The notes under the pieces: generated by a model
Seen by the model: only the letters and a program-made list of their open reading frames with translations
The model's database searches: none
Told to the model about the DNA's origin: nothing
Part shown: positions 47,160 to 60,120 of the stretch, one piece after another
Position numbering within the stretch: position 1 is the stretch's first letter
How the letters are laid out: every line of letters starts with the position of its first letter
Program-made: the position numbers and the translations under genes
Source of the DNA: Phellopilus nigrolimitatus
Lineage: Eukaryota; Basidiomycota; Agaricomycetes; Hymenochaetales; Hymenochaetaceae
NCBI GenBank assembly: GCA_021029095.1
Contig: JAJOHG010000005.1
Coordinates: 682,001 to 746,000 of the forward strand
Length of the DNA: 64,000 nucleotides
Reading direction: 5' to 3'

Positions 47160-48929
47160 ATGGCCCTGCACCTTTTTCTGATATTTCTGGTCTGTTTTGT
47201 CGTGGCTTTATTGTCATATGCGAAAGATATCCAGGGAGATAATTTCTGTGGGGACTTGATGTGCGTAACAGCGTTTGTAAACGATAGCACAGTCACTTGT
47301 ATGTTATTCACTTCATAGATGGATTTATTAACAAGCATTTCCCTTAGATCAAATGACTGCTCTAAATCAGCTGGGCTGGATGGCCATGTAAGTGCTGGCA
47401 TAATATTCTGTGCGCTTGCTTTTACTTACTTCACAAAAGGGGATTTGGGACACAGATGACGGATGCAAAGATGGTCATCATGTGGCCGAACACTGACGGA
47501 AGTGTGACGCTTTCACAAAGAACCTGCCACTGGTCTAGTCGAGCCAGATCCTGATCCAAATCCTCCTCGCCTAGCCACAACATATCAACCCTTAACGACG
47601 GTGAGTAATTATATATTTGACTGACTGGTAGGTTGCTCTTATGATGTTAAATAATACCAGTTGAATTCTGTTTTGCAAAGACTTTCTTTCACTGTGCCGA
47701 AAGATGACACAGTAACCCAAAGTGCCGTCTGGGCTTTAGGTTTTGCGAATCCTGACACATCTTCTCCAAACTGCAACTTTAGTGATTCACGTCGATTCGG
47801 GAAATTTTACTCTCAACCTTTCAAATCAAATCGACACGGATGATTTGCCGAACATTTCGTCAACCACGTTCGTCCCCTCGAGCACGTCAGGCACCACTAC
47901 TTCTCCCTCATCATCTCCTTCATCTCCCCAAATTGACGGTGGAAACGGAGAAGTGGCTCTAAAAGGCTTCGAAAATATTATAATCGCTCATGGTGTGCTT
48001 TGCGTCGCAGGGTTTTTGATGATACTTCCAATAGGAGCGCTTATCGCACGCTGGGGTCGAACTCTTTCAGAAAATTGGTTTCATTACCATTGGGAAACAC
48101 AAGTTGTATTTAGTATACCCGTTGTTGTGGTTGGATGGGCCCTGGGCCCTTTGGCAGTTGCAGCGCAAGGCGCTACCCATGCAGATGATGCTCATAAGGC
48201 GAGTTGTTGGAATCTTCTATTCATTCTATTCGTTTGCTCATGGGAAATCGTAGATTTGCGGGATCCTGCTCTTTCCTCTGTATATTATCCAGCTATGCTT
48301 AGGAACGTTCATCCACTTTTTCAAACCGCTTTACCCGAGAAAACATCCTCCTCAAAATTTTGTCCATGGTGGACTCGGCATAGCCATCATCGGCCTCGCT
48401 TTCTTTGAGGCAAGCATTACATAGTCTATTACCTCAGGAAGAAAGGCTCACAGTTTTTATGAAGGTGAGGACAGGAATAACTGTTGATTGGACTGCAGCT
48501 ACCGGAAGAACAATCAATCTGAAGATTTTCTCGAACTTATGGACTGCTTGGACTATCGTGAGTGTTAAATATTTTTCGAAGAAGGGAAAAGATCACGAAC
48601 TACTATGTCATATACAGTTTATTCCTCTCACATACCTTCTCGGCTTCTTACTACTTCCCCGCCAAGTCGCCCACGAGCGGGAACTTCCTCCACCTTATTC
48701 TCCAGGTTCTGAGAGGGAAGAAAGCCCTGGCATAGGAATGCGCCATCTTCTAGGGCTTGACCATCAATCTATCGACGACGGCACGCACGACATCTTCTCT
48801 GAAGCTGTATTACATACTTCGAACTCTCCTACAGGGATGACGTCTGGTAGTGTAACCACAACAGACGAAGTAGAGATGAGAGAGGTCCCCGCTGAACGGT
48901 GGACGCCAGTTACGCTGGCGAACTCGTAG
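47160..48929 (+). CDS. DOMON plus cytochrome b561/ferric-reductase-type membrane protein, two frame breaks
   Basis: A secretory N-terminus (MALHLFLIFLVCFVVALLSY) leads into a DOMON heme-binding domain (QLGWMAM|GFGTQMTDAKMVIMWP, TDGSVTLSQR). A Ser/Thr-rich linker and a b561 core with several membrane segments follow: IIIAHGVLCVAGFLMILPIG, NWFHYHWETQVVFSIPVVV, HADDAHK|ICGILLFPLY, VHGGLGIAIIGLAFFE|VRTG. Conserved His residues for heme are present. Two single-base breaks occur near 47523 and 47770, each cured by dropping one base of a homopolymer. Two 55-nt introns (48199-48253 and 48410-48464) need GC donors. The family is proposed to reduce iron or copper at the cell surface; this is family knowledge. 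Confidence 0.75.
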
Positions 48930-49370
48930 CCAAGGTCGTCATGTCTTAGTTCTCGCTTGTAATCGCAATCGCTGTCTTTCACGCTGGTTACTTCTCTCAT
49001 TTACTTACGATTGGGGATCATTGTGTATTTTACTTTAATATACTTATAATAAGTCTTGTACGACTCGCTTTTCGTTATGATGTATCTACCTAACAGGAGA
49101 CGCTTGCGGCTCACCGTACTGCAACTTCATAAATTGCTATATGATATTTCTCATATTATCATTGAAACAAATGACGTCCAGAATACTTACGTACCTAAGC
49201 GTCCGCGAAGGCCGATGCCGGTCCTCGTAGAAAAATGATGTGTTGTTTGCCGACAATACGAAACTCTCCTACAGCGTACTTACCTGCTTACACCCACTTT
49301 ATTTTCATTGACAACTCAAGCTCAAGTCGCACTTGATCGGTCGATGCTTGCCCGACTAGACTTCTAACGG
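48930..49370. other. intergenic spacer
   Basis: 3' flank and leader of the LETM1 gene. Nothing coding is seen. Confidence 0.5.
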
Positions 49371-51687
49371 ATGTCTGTATGGTTACCTCGTCGGCCGTTG
49401 CCTGTCGCTCCTTTTTATGCACGGTCGCTCGTCTCTCATCGTTCTCTCCATGTGCTAGCTCCGCGTAACTGCCTCTCAGCTGCTCGTAGAGCGCGCCCTT
49501 TTGCCTCGACAGACCGTGCTTGCGAGACGGTGGCAAAGTACGAAGGACTCAGCAAAATCAAACTCGGGTGACGTTCACATTCCGACGGAACATAAAGCAA
49601 CAGCAGTCGCTGCGAAGGACGACACAGCGAAGGCACCAGTGCTTATTCGCGTATGGAAGAAAGTGAAGCATGAGGCCGCGCACTATTGGAGTGGAACGAA
49701 ACTGCTGGTGTCTGAAGTCAGAATCTCTGCAAGACTGCAATGGAAGATTCTTCACGGAGAAACACTGACAAGACGTGAGCGGCGTCAGGTGTGTCCATTA
49801 ATTTCCCCCTCGGCGGGAAGAATGCTGACCTTCTATAAAATAAAGCTTAAAAGAACTACTCAAGACCTTTTGCGTCTAGTTCCTTTTGCTGTCTTCATTG
49901 TTGTGCCTTTCATGGAACTTTTACTCCCTGTTGCCCTTAAGCTCTTCCCGAACATGCTCCCGTCTACATTCGAAGACAAGTTCGCTGCAGTACGTTACGT
50001 TTATTTGTACAAGAGAGAGCTTTCGTTGATGCGGATAATGTGATTTCAGGAAGAAAAGCAAAGAAAGCTTCTTCGTGTCCGCCTGGAGATGGCGAAATTT
50101 CTTCAGGAGACAGTCAGGGAATCTGGTTTGAAGGCAAACGCGCATATTGTCGGTAGTGACGCGTTTAAGGAGTTTTTCCGAAAAGTACTTTTATCTCATC
50201 TTCATTCTATTCCGATAATCTTTTTCTGATCTGCATGGCAGGTCCGGGCTACGGGAGAGTCACCATCAACAACGGACATTGTCAATGTTGCGAAACTCTT
50301 CGACGATGATCTCACTCTGGACAATCTTTCCCGACCGCAGCTGGTTTCTATGTGTCGGTATATGGGTCTTAATGCTTTCGGCACGGACAATTTCCTGCGT
50401 GGTGCTATCAGGGCTCGCCTTTCACAGCTTCGACGAGATGATCAGCTCATTGACATGGAAGGCAACGACTCTCTCTCTACGTCAGAACTCCAGCAGGCTT
50501 GCCAAGCTCGTGGTATCCGGACCATCGGTGCTTCTCCTACTCGTCTGCGCTCGGAACTCAACACTTGGATTAAGCTTCATCTTCATAACCGTGTCTCTGG
50601 TGTTCTTCTCATTCTTGGACGCGCTTTCTATTTTGACAGAAAGCCCGGCGAAAGTGAAGAGGATTTCACGGTCAAAAGCTTGGAAAGTGTGCTGAGCAGT
50701 CTCCCTGATAATCTAGTCCGTATTGTCGCTTTATCTGGCGTTTGATATTCAGCTTATTTACCGATGCACAGCTTAACGAAGCCGAGCTGGAGGTTGATTC
50801 CGATAAAGCCAGCTACAAGCAGAAGCTGGGTGTTTTGCAGCAACAGGAAGAGCTCATCGAAGATGAAGAAGAGCAAGAAATCAAGGAAGAGGAAGCCCGT
50901 CGTGCAAAAAGAGAAGCGGAAGAAAAAACCAAGCGCGAGGAGGAAGAACATATGGCTGAATCATTACTTCCTGAATCAGAAGTGAGTTAGAGTGTGGTGT
51001 CTTTAATTTTGGAATGTTTCTCATTTGTGCATGACAGCTTCGCACCGCCGAGGCTGAAGAGGGCGATGCTCGCATGACGACAGAGCAGCTAGCCGAACTC
51101 GCTGAGGCTCTCTCGATTCTTTCGGCGAAATCCAGCGTATTGAAGGAGCGTGATGAACTGAGATCGCTCATGGAGGAGAACAGGAGCGCAGAAGAAGTCA
51201 GTCCTTTTTTTACTTCCATTCATTCACACAGGCTCACGCAAGTACTACATCTAGGACACGCCGCTGGTCAAGCGCATCCGTACCATGATTACAAAAATCG
51301 ACGAGCAGCTATCCGATTATGACGCGAAGGTGGGCAACTCGTTACAGATGATCTCGTGCGATCCGCAAGGGCGCATTTCTGTCGAAGACCTGCAGAAGGC
51401 ACTCGCGGTCATCAAGCACAAGCCGGATGAAGACGTTGGGCACGCCGTCATCCAGAAACTTGATGTCGACAAGGACGGTTTCGTAGAACTTGAACACGTA
51501 TTGGGACTTGTGCGGGAAGAGGGCTTGGGTATGTAGTTTTCTTTTTCTGAGATTCATGCCACTAAAAAGTTAAATATGTCGGATACTCACAGGCATTGTT
51601 CTCGATGGCGAGGCGCAGAACCTCATCGGCCAAGGCAAGGAGCTCACGGCTTCCAAACCCCGAAAAGAGGATATTGTGCAGGAATAA
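49371..51687 (+). CDS. LETM1/MDM38-like mitochondrial inner-membrane protein
   Basis: This protein is needed for mitochondrial K+/H+ exchange and ribosome binding. The presequence is Arg-rich and ends ARRWQST. The LETM core reads [40 protein letters not shown] and [20 protein letters not shown] (the membrane span), then [13 protein letters not shown]. After introns it continues [22 protein letters not shown]-type [13 protein letters not shown], a Glu/Arg-rich coiled coil and, near the end, an EF-hand-like [13 protein letters not shown]. The ATG at 49371 and ARRWQST are in different frames. Either a 103-nt intron (49377-49479) or loss of one C near 49497 joins them. Confidence 0.85.
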
Positions 51688-52456
51688 TCTTATAGATGTC
51701 ATATCGCATATGTTAACTTGAAACTAATCTACCCGTTCACTAGTATCTATCTCAAATGGACAGAAGCATTTTCGAAGTGGATAGACTGCTCAGATCTTAG
51801 CAGGCAAGAATGATGATCACGCGACAGTTTTTATAGAGCTTCATCGGCCGTTCACATGAGTGTCTTGAATATCGAAGTTCAAATGCTTCCGCTTCTTGTC
51901 TGATTACAATGCACTCTCAAAGATTATGTATAGCAGGGAAAACGTTGCCTGCTATGCCTGCGTATATCGTTGCCGATGAGTGTTTTCTAGGAATCCTTAG
52001 TCAGTGCGTGGCAGTTGAACCGTATTCAAAGGTCTCGTGGACGTTTCTTTAGAAATAACTCAGCGAAAAGAGAGGAATAAGGGACAATTCCAAAGTTACA
52101 GGTTGAGGGTAGACCGACGGAGAGGATTGACCTACATCTCTTCGTACACAGGAACGAAGCGGGCGATGAGTTTAGATGACAGGTGGGTAACGGTCTGGAT
52201 ATGGTACACTCGTCTCAGCTCTGGGCAGGCTTATAGCGGAGGCCCCACGGCAGGACGGAGAGGCGTCGCTCCCCGCGCCCTCCCCCACGCTCCTATTCCT
52301 CCGTAGTACCGCGGCGTTTGCAACTTGCAGCTGTAGCCACTCTGCCAAGCCAAGACCTTCCGCGCCCCAATTGCCAATTCCTTTGTACGGCGACAGCGAT
52401 ATCGAAGCGTAAAGAAAAGAAAAGAGAAAAGAAAAGAAAACCCGAAGAGCATCCGG
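51688..52456. other. intergenic with A/G-rich tract
   Basis: No gene supported. An (AAAAG)n-like purine tract at 52411-52440 lies in the leader of the next gene. Confidence 0.5.
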
Positions 52457-53807
52457 ATGTCGGACTCAAAGCACTCGGACTTCGTCGAGCAAATTACGCA
52501 CGGAGTGTCCCGGCAGCTGACGACCGTAACGCTTTCACCCGAGCAATTCGAGAGCCTTTACCTACAACCGCGCCGCACGGTACAACCGGGCGGACTTGCG
52601 AGTCGGGTCGGGAACCCGACGCCGCTGTGAGTATTCGGAGGTTTCTTTGCAAAAATATAAGCTACAGTTCTTCATGGACACTTATGCAAATACTTTTCTT
52701 CCCTTTTTATTGATGGATCCTGAAGAGGTGTCTCATCATTTTTGCTAGCTCACATGCCGCTAGCGATGGACCTTCTGAATTTCCAAGGAGCGACAGCCGC
52801 TTCTAGTACGGGGATGCTTGGGGTGAGTGTCTGTATTCGATTGAGGAGATTAGATAGGAGCTAAATTTGCTTTGAATCTCAAGGCATTCTATGGATGTGC
52901 TGGAATAGGCCTTTACCTTGCCTCGATCATGGAATGGCTGATCGGCAATACATTTCCCTGTGTCGTCTTCGGAACTTTCGGTCAGCTTGATCGCCCCAAA
53001 GGAGAAAGCTCAGACTAACCTCGAACAAAACATTGTCTAGGAGGCTTCTGGATCTCTTATGGGGTGTCTATTCAGCCGACGTTCGATCTGGCAGCGAGTT
53101 TTGCGCCGGCGAGCGATGCAAACAATGGTATCACAGCCGCCGCTGCTGGCGCTATGACTAGGGAGTATAACACCGGCCTTGGATTGTATTTTTGCGTTTG
53201 GGGGATCATGTGCGTGCTGTACTTCATTGCGGCATTAAGGACGTAAGTGTCAGGTCAAAGCATAATATGAAAAGGCTCACCTAGATTCTACCATTTAGCA
53301 ACGTCCCGTTTGCGATTATATTCCTGAGTAAGAATGCTAATACGAGGACCTTGAGATTGATAATATCTGACATCACATGTTCGATAGGTCTTGTCTTCGC
53401 CTTTGAGTTCATCGGTGCGGGCTACTGTACGTCTATTTTATTTTTAAGGTCGTTCACTAGGGAAATAATGATAATTGGACATGTAATTGCAGTCCACACT
53501 GGACAAGGCCACTGCCGACCTTGCTGCGCAGGAGTTCAAGATTGCTGGAGGCTTCGCGTTCGTGACCGCACTGGTTAGTCGATGCAGCGTAAAGTCCTTA
53601 TCTTGGAAGCTGACATGTGCGCAGGCGGGACTATACATCGATATATCCCTGATTTTTGCAGCTGTTGGTACGTCATCCCAGTAAGTAAGACAACTCGACG
53701 CTCATTTTTCTTTCATATCTTTAGAAATGCCCTTCTCCATCCCGCTGTTTGATTTGTCCGGCTATCTTGTACGACGGAAGGGTATCGAGAAGGATCATGA
53801 GGCATGA
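52457..53807 (+). CDS. acetate transporter family membrane protein (GPR1/FUN34/YaaH, ATO-like)
   Basis: A six-span acetate/succinate-type channel. The start reads MSDSKHSDFVEQITHGV. The N-terminus leads to PGGLASRVGNPTPL, where the family NPxPLG motif completes across the first intron (LG-VSSFLLAHMPLAMDL). Next come NFQGATAASSTGMLG, AFYGCAGIGLYLASIMEWLI, GNTFPCVVFGTFG, GFWISYGVSIQPTFDLAA and NTGLGLYFCVWGIMCVLYF, then FAFEFIGAGY and KIAGGFAFVTAL. The end reads DLSGYLVRRKGIEKD. The join at GAGY to TLDK needs one base less (CC to C near 53494), giving YFTLDK. Confidence 0.82.
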
Positions 53808-54154
53808 GATGAATGAGAGTGCACACAGGCAATTGACTCATGAATCTGACTCATTGGAATGCGTAAATGGAGAACTCGGGGACGTTGTGACGTTGACGTT
53901 TGGGGCATTGCTTGACGACTGGGAGAGGTTTATAGGTCGTAACAGGTCGTAACTGTGGCTGTAAGACTGAGAAAGGAAAAAATGATCGTATGATTGCTTA
54001 CGTGGGAAGGAAGCGGAAAGAAGCAGTGTAGAAGCCGCAAGCGGAGCCCGAAGAGATCTAGATTGGCGGTGCGCAGTAGCGCAGCAAGCAAGTATGCTTT
54101 ACTAGCCGCCGTCTCTCTACTGTGCACCACGACCACTACTGCGCCGAAGCTACC
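53808..54154. other. intergenic spacer
   Basis: No gene seen. It contains the 3' flank of the transporter and the leader of the EST1-like gene. Confidence 0.5.
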
Positions 54155-57100
54155 ATGGCAGACTCACATCCTCAGTCAAAACCATCGCGCAAGGGCAAAG
54201 AGCGCGAGCCTGCGCAAGGAGATCTCTTCTACGACAAGCTCATTGCCATCCAACGAAGCAAGGCTGCGTGCGTTCTGTCTCCTTGCCTTTCCCTGCGGTA
54301 TAAAGACTTTTAAGACTGATTTTCGTCTGGTTTCTCTTGTTGTAGAGCAAGCCGCACACGCGAGAAAGCTGAACGTCCAGCAGCACGCACAACTTCACCT
54401 GTAGTTCCAGCAGCAGCCTCGCCGCCTCGGAGAACACAGCAGCCTATGGCCGCCCCGCAGGTCATTGTTTCTCGCTCAGATCTCGTCGATACCCCAGATG
54501 ACTTCCATCGACGACGGAGGCCCGTAAACACCTCACCAAGAGTTCCTCACTCATCCGCCCATCATCCCAAATCCCAAGGAAAGCTCTTCAACCCCGACGT
54601 CGACCCACTCCCTATACGCCGAACCGCTGAACCTGAGGCCATCTCTGATAATGGAAGCAGCTCTTATGCTCCCAGAAATGCCCTCCCATCTCCAGACAGA
54701 GGCGCCAATCATGGCCGCCTTTTCGACTATCGCAAGGATGACCCTGTCCGCTTTCATGTGCTCGCCAGGCCCAATCCTGGCAACGGAAATAGACCTACTC
54801 CCACACCTAAGTCTTCCGGCGAATACGTGTCTGCCTCATCAACATCTTCATACGCACATTCCATCACGTCCTCTAACTTCACCCTTAACTCGACCACAGA
54901 CGGGTCTTCGGCGTCTTCTGCACTCTTCGACGAACAGCCACGAGAACATGCGAGCTCGAGCGCCTTTGCGCAGCAGCTCAAGAAATTGTATCGGGCGATC
55001 TCCAATCTCGAGTCGAAGCTCCTCAGGGAGGATGGGAAGGAATTTATTGACGAAGGGCGAGTAACTCTCAAACGTCCGAACGAAGCTACGATGGAGCCAG
55101 AGGATGTTGAGAAGGATAAATGGAGGAAGTTTGTGACTGACCACAAGCAGTATGTTGCGTTTATTTTATCTATACTCTGTCGTTTTTTGACCCATGCATT
55201 GCTTGTATGTAGACTTGCCGAGTCTATGCACAATCTTTTGCAACACACTCTCGCTCCGCACGTTCCAGCCTCACTCAGAAATATCCCAACAAAATACAAT
55301 ATAATAATTCGTTTATGGACCCATGCCTTCAACAAGCCGCTTGAGACGCTGCGTCGCGCGTCGTTTCACTCTGCTATCGCCCTGGAGCACTTACAGGAGT
55401 TTATCATCTATGCCTACACGTTCTATTCTATGCTCTTGGAAGAGCAGACATTGGAAGGCTTCAAGTCAGGCTGGCTTGAGGCCTTGGGTGACCTTGCGCG
55501 CTATCGAATGGCGATTGCCGCAATGACTGCGCCTTCGAATGCTCTCATCGGCGCAGGCGATTTTATTCCGGTGAATCAGCAGGTTCTAGCTGCGCAAACG
55601 CAGCCTGATGAAACGCTTGCACGGATCGATGACTCACCAGGCCCCAGTGTGGGTGTTGCTGCGGCGCGGATGCTCGAACTCGAGCCCGAAAAGGAGCGGT
55701 GGAGATGCATTGCGCGTGATTGGTATGCTGCGGGGCTTGCTGACATGCCGGGAACAGGCAAGCTACATCACCACCTAGGTCTGCTGAGTCGAGACGTTGA
55801 GAAGGAGGAATTGAGATCGGTATATCACTTCTGCAAGAGGTACGTTGCTCCATAATTTATTTAGATCCTCTTTACTCATCACGCTTTTCTGTCAGTATGA
55901 CTACCCTTCATCCATTTCCTACCTCGCGGGAATCAGTTCTGCAAATTTGGTCTGTATCTGCTCAGGCACGACGATCCATGGCCGATTCGCGAGTGGCGGA
56001 CCTGTTTGTGTTGCTGCACGGCATGCTCTTCACTAATGTTCAGTTGGATGACTTTCCATCGACACTTGCTCGCTTCATGGAGCGCCTGCAACTCGAGGGT
56101 GCGGAAGAACGTGACTGGATAATGATGGCTGTCGTAAACATATGTGCTCTGCTGGAATACGGCAAACCCACAGGCGTCCTGCGGAGCACAGGAGGTGTCG
56201 GTAGCGGTGCAGGATCGGGCAAGGACTCCTCTTCGGCTGCGCAGGCCTGCTGCAGCGAGCGCGAAGGTTAATATGCTCGTGAAGAAAGTGGATGAGATGG
56301 AGGTTGATGACGCGAAGTGGGTGATGCGGTACAGCCTGACGATGAAGACAATATGAAGGTTAACTGGTGTGCTGAACGTCTCACCGATGCTCGTCAATGC
56401 GCAAGCAATCCCATTAGAACAGGCCGAACCACCCTTGTCATTCAAGTACGCTTTGCAGCTCACCTTCGAGATGCTTGCATACACGTTACAAAATTCTATG
56501 CGTACGGCAACCCCCTTTTCGCGGCCGTCGTTGAACCCATACAACACGGTCGTTTTGACATTTTTAGCAACCGTTATGAAGCATTCGGCCGTGCAACGGG
56601 CGCTCGAGCGGACAATTCCTTGGGAACATATGGTCGCATTTTTCAGCACAATCCCACGTAACGGACTCGCGCAAGCAGAAGGAGGCGTCCGACTGACGAG
56701 TGGATGTGCACCGCTGCCAGAGGATTGGTGTTTGAGAGGGATGGAATGGGGAGGTCGACGAGTGTTCGAACGCGGTTTCTGGAAGGGTGGAGAGGAGCGC
56801 CATGCGGAGATGGAGGTCCTCGATACAGGAGAGGACATGGAGGGTCTTACTGACGGCATCATTGAGGACGAGGACGAGACTGATGGGAGACTGGACGCGA
56901 GTGAGACAAGCAGACGATGGGTGAGAATTGCTCGTGCGGCGAGCATCTTCGCAAAAATTGTTCCTGGCTTCCGCTGGGAGATGGGTACGCGTTCATTCGC
57001 TGTCACCGAAGAGTTGGAGAGGAAGGTGAAAAGATGGAGGGAAGAGGACCGGATGGAGCGTGAGGAGGAGGAACGAAGGCGGAGTAGACGATCATGGGCA

Positions 57101-57976
57101 GATAGCGAGATGGATATTGATGTCGACGGGGGCTCCTTCGCCGACGAACTTTCGGAAGAGGACGGTGAGAGTTCAAGTGACAGCGAGGATAGCGAGGAAG
57201 TAAGAGCTCTCAAGGTCAGCTTTTGAATTTCTATCTCTTCAGCGTCGCCAGGTGACTAATCATTATATATAGGCCAAGCGTCATGAGCTGCTGCGACTTT
57301 TGCGAACGTCGTCAGAGTCCTTGCCGAGTTCGCGCTCCCGATCCAGGCGTCCGCGTGTTTCTGCGGGAGCGCAGCGACCGACTCTGCACGTTGTACCGGG
57401 ATACACTGTTCTCGTTATCGATACCAACATACTCCTTTCCTCTTTGTCCATGTTCTCGTCTCTGGTCGAATCTCTCCGATGGACGATCCTTGTGCCTCTT
57501 GCGGTCATCACCGAATTGGATGGCATCGCGATGAACGCGTCTCCACTCGGTGAGTCGGCGGCGGCGGCGATTGCGTACATTTCCGCGCACGTTCGCACCC
57601 ATGCGCTGTCGCTGAAAGTGCAGACGTCGCGGGGTAACTACCTGCAGAACCTAAACGTGCGTAGCGAGCAGATCGAGTTTGAAGCGGACTCGTGGGAGCG
57701 CAGCATGGACGACCTTATCCTCCGCGCGGCTGTCTGGCAGGATGACCACTGGGTAGATCGCTCGTCCATCTTGAACGCCGAGGAGCGCGATCCGTCGGGC
57801 GCTGCAAAGGTAGTTCTAATCAGCTTTGACCGCAATCGTAAGTCACTTTTCTTGTTCTAACAACTGAATAGATCCTGATTCTCATGTTTGATCTAGTTCG
57901 ACTCAAAGCTCGTGGGAGGCAACTCGATGCGGCGGACGAGAGAGACATGGCAGCGATCCTCAAAGCTGGATCGTGA
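54155..57976 (+). CDS. EST1/SMG6-like protein with C-terminal PIN nuclease domain
   Basis: A large nonsense-mediated-decay/telomere-type protein. The N-terminal part is basic and disordered. The EST1/14-3-3-like helical region follows: AFAQQLKKLYRAISNLESKL, LWTHAFNKPLETLRRASFHS, EEQTLEGFKSGWLEALGDLA and ARDWYAAGLADMPGTGKLHH. The C-terminal PIN domain reads HVVPGYTVLVIDTNILLSSL, AVITELDGIAMNA, SMDDLILRAAVWQDD and VLISFDRN, with Asp residues at the expected active-site places. This predicts endonuclease activity like metazoan SMG6. Around 56240-56360 the frame shifts two or three times; each is cured by a one-base homopolymer change. The exon joins there are uncertain. Confidence 0.8.
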
Positions 57977-58534
57977 ATCCGGTTTCGTCCTCTTAAAATG
58001 GATATCCCTCCTCGCTTCAAATGCGAATCCACGTCTTCGGACTGCAAGACTGCTTTTATATCACGATGATTGAGAGGCCGTTCGTCTTGCGGTTCACACA
58101 GGCTATGCCATGGATGCATTTCCCTATTTCTAGGTGAAAGGAAGTCACTCGCTAAACTTCAACCGTCATCTGAGGATGATGCCATGAATTGATTTTTATG
58201 TATTCCTTCTACACTCGCACATTCATTTGGGACTATTATACCTTGACTTTTGGATATCCGTCTGCTTCACATTCCTTCTCTACTCCCTCTTAAATCGCTT
58301 GTTTGCTTTATTTGTAATCTCCTGTGCAGTATATGTAGTACCATGGATTGCAAAGGGATATTTTCTTGAATTACTTACCGAGTTGTTCGCGAAGTAAAAC
58401 GTCGTCAGAAGAAAACAAATAGTGACCAAACAGACGCGTCGCCCTTGAGCAGGTTGCGTAATTGACGGGCCGCGCGTATTGCAGCGAGCTCTGCGCCTCC
58501 TTTCTCTCGTTCTCATTTTATCTCTACGTCGGCG
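57977..58534. other. intergenic spacer
   Basis: No gene seen. This is where GC content rises sharply toward the right end of the window. Confidence 0.5.
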
Positions 58535-59783
58535 ATGAATTCTCTCGTGAGCAAGTACTCCAGCACGAGCCATGCAAATGAGCTCCGCAGGGCGCAAGAC
58601 GAGCTCGAGGAGGACGGTTTCGACGGGGCCATGTGGGGCTCCGGCGCGGGTTTTGGGAACCTGAGCAAGGGCGTCCCGACGTTCAGCCTCCCCTCCGTCC
58701 CCGACGTGCGTGCAGCCCCCTTCTTCCTGCGGGAGAATATGCGCCGGCAGCTGACTGCGCACGACAGCCGACGGCGTTCCTGCGCCTGCACTCGGACGAC
58801 CACGCCGACCCCGCGTGCCGCATCAAGATCCAGCACGGGACGACGACGCTCGCGTTCCGCTTCCAGGGCGGCGTCATCGTCGCGGTCGACTCCCGCGCGA
58901 CGGCGGGGAGCTACGTCGGTACGTGCCGCCGCTGCCGTTGCCGCCGCCGTTCTCAGGCTGACGTAGCGCGCGCATCTCTGCAGCGTCGGGGACGGTGAAG
59001 AAGGTCATCGAGATCAACAAGTTCCTGCTCGGGACGATGGCCGGCGGTGCTGGTACGCCTCCCCCCCTCCTAGATCTCGGCTAGGCGTTGCCTCACCGCT
59101 GTCGTTCTCTAGCCGATTGCCAGTATTGGGAGACGTACCTCGGCATCCAGTGCCGGCTGCACGAGCTGCGCAACCGCGAGCGGATATCCGTCGCCGCCGC
59201 GAGCAAGTACCTCAGCAACCTCGTGTACTCGTACAAGGGCATGGGCCTCAGCATGGTGCGCGCCGCCTCCTCTCGTTTCTCCGTTCCTCTACCGCAGCTG
59301 ACGCGCCCTCCCCGCGCCGCGCAGGGCACGATGATCTGCGGGTGGGACAAGACCGGGCCCGCGGTGTTCTACGTCGACTCGGACGGGACGCGCCTCAAGG
59401 GCGACGTGTTCTCCGTCGGCTCGGGCTCGACGTTCGCGTACGGCGTGCTCGACCAGGGCTACCACTGGGGCCTCTCCGACGCGGAGGCGCAGGAGCTCGG
59501 CCGCCGCAGCATCTACGCCGCGGGCCACCGCGACGCGTTCTCGGGCAACACGATCAACCTGTACCACGTCAGGGAGGTCGGCTGGGAGTTCATCGGTGCG
59601 TGCGCCCCTCGCTCGTGGCTCGTGTGGTGCTTAAAATTCTCTTTCTCTCTCTGTCTTTTCTGTACAGGAAACTACGACGTCACGAAGATGCACTACGACG
59701 GCCCGGGAAATGTGCCGGGCGCGACGGGCGGCGGTTATGGGTACGACGTGCGAACGGCCTCGTCGACCGTTGTTGTACAATGA
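58535..59783 (+). CDS. PRE2: 20S proteasome beta-5 subunit
   Basis: The chymotrypsin-like catalytic subunit of the proteasome. A propeptide ([20 protein letters not shown], then [11 protein letters not shown]) precedes the mature N-terminus [17 protein letters not shown], where GTTT supplies catalytic Thr1. [11 protein letters not shown] (Asp17 region) and [20 protein letters not shown] (Lys33 region) follow, then [20 protein letters not shown] and [40 protein letters not shown] and [20 protein letters not shown] complete the fold. About five short introns join cleanly. Codons are strongly GC-ending, unlike genes left of 45 kb. Confidence 0.95.
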
Positions 59784-60088
59784 TGTACATGTACTACTAC
59801 CGCTTACCTCAATCCGATCGCAAACCTATTAAATTCCATGCACGTCGCTCGTGATGCCTCGCGCGTACAAGCAATATGCCCTGATATTTCACGGTCCCGA
59901 TTATCAGAAAAGAAAGGAACTACAATACAACGTGATGTCCAGTCCGGTCCAGTCCAGTCCATCAGTCCAGTCCAGTCCAGTCAGGCACGGGGCAGGTGTC
60001 TGCCCGCGCTTGTAAGGGGTAGTAATAGGGCGTGTGGTGTGGTGGTATAAAGGAATATAATGTACAAACGAGAACGAGAACGAAAATG

Positions 60089-60120
<32 letters not shown>

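Noticed and set aside
55933..57213. 426-codon minus-strand open frame
   Set aside because: It lies antisense to EST1/SMG6 exons, is Ser-rich with low complexity, and mirrors the plus-strand codon pattern. No motif or splice logic supports it.
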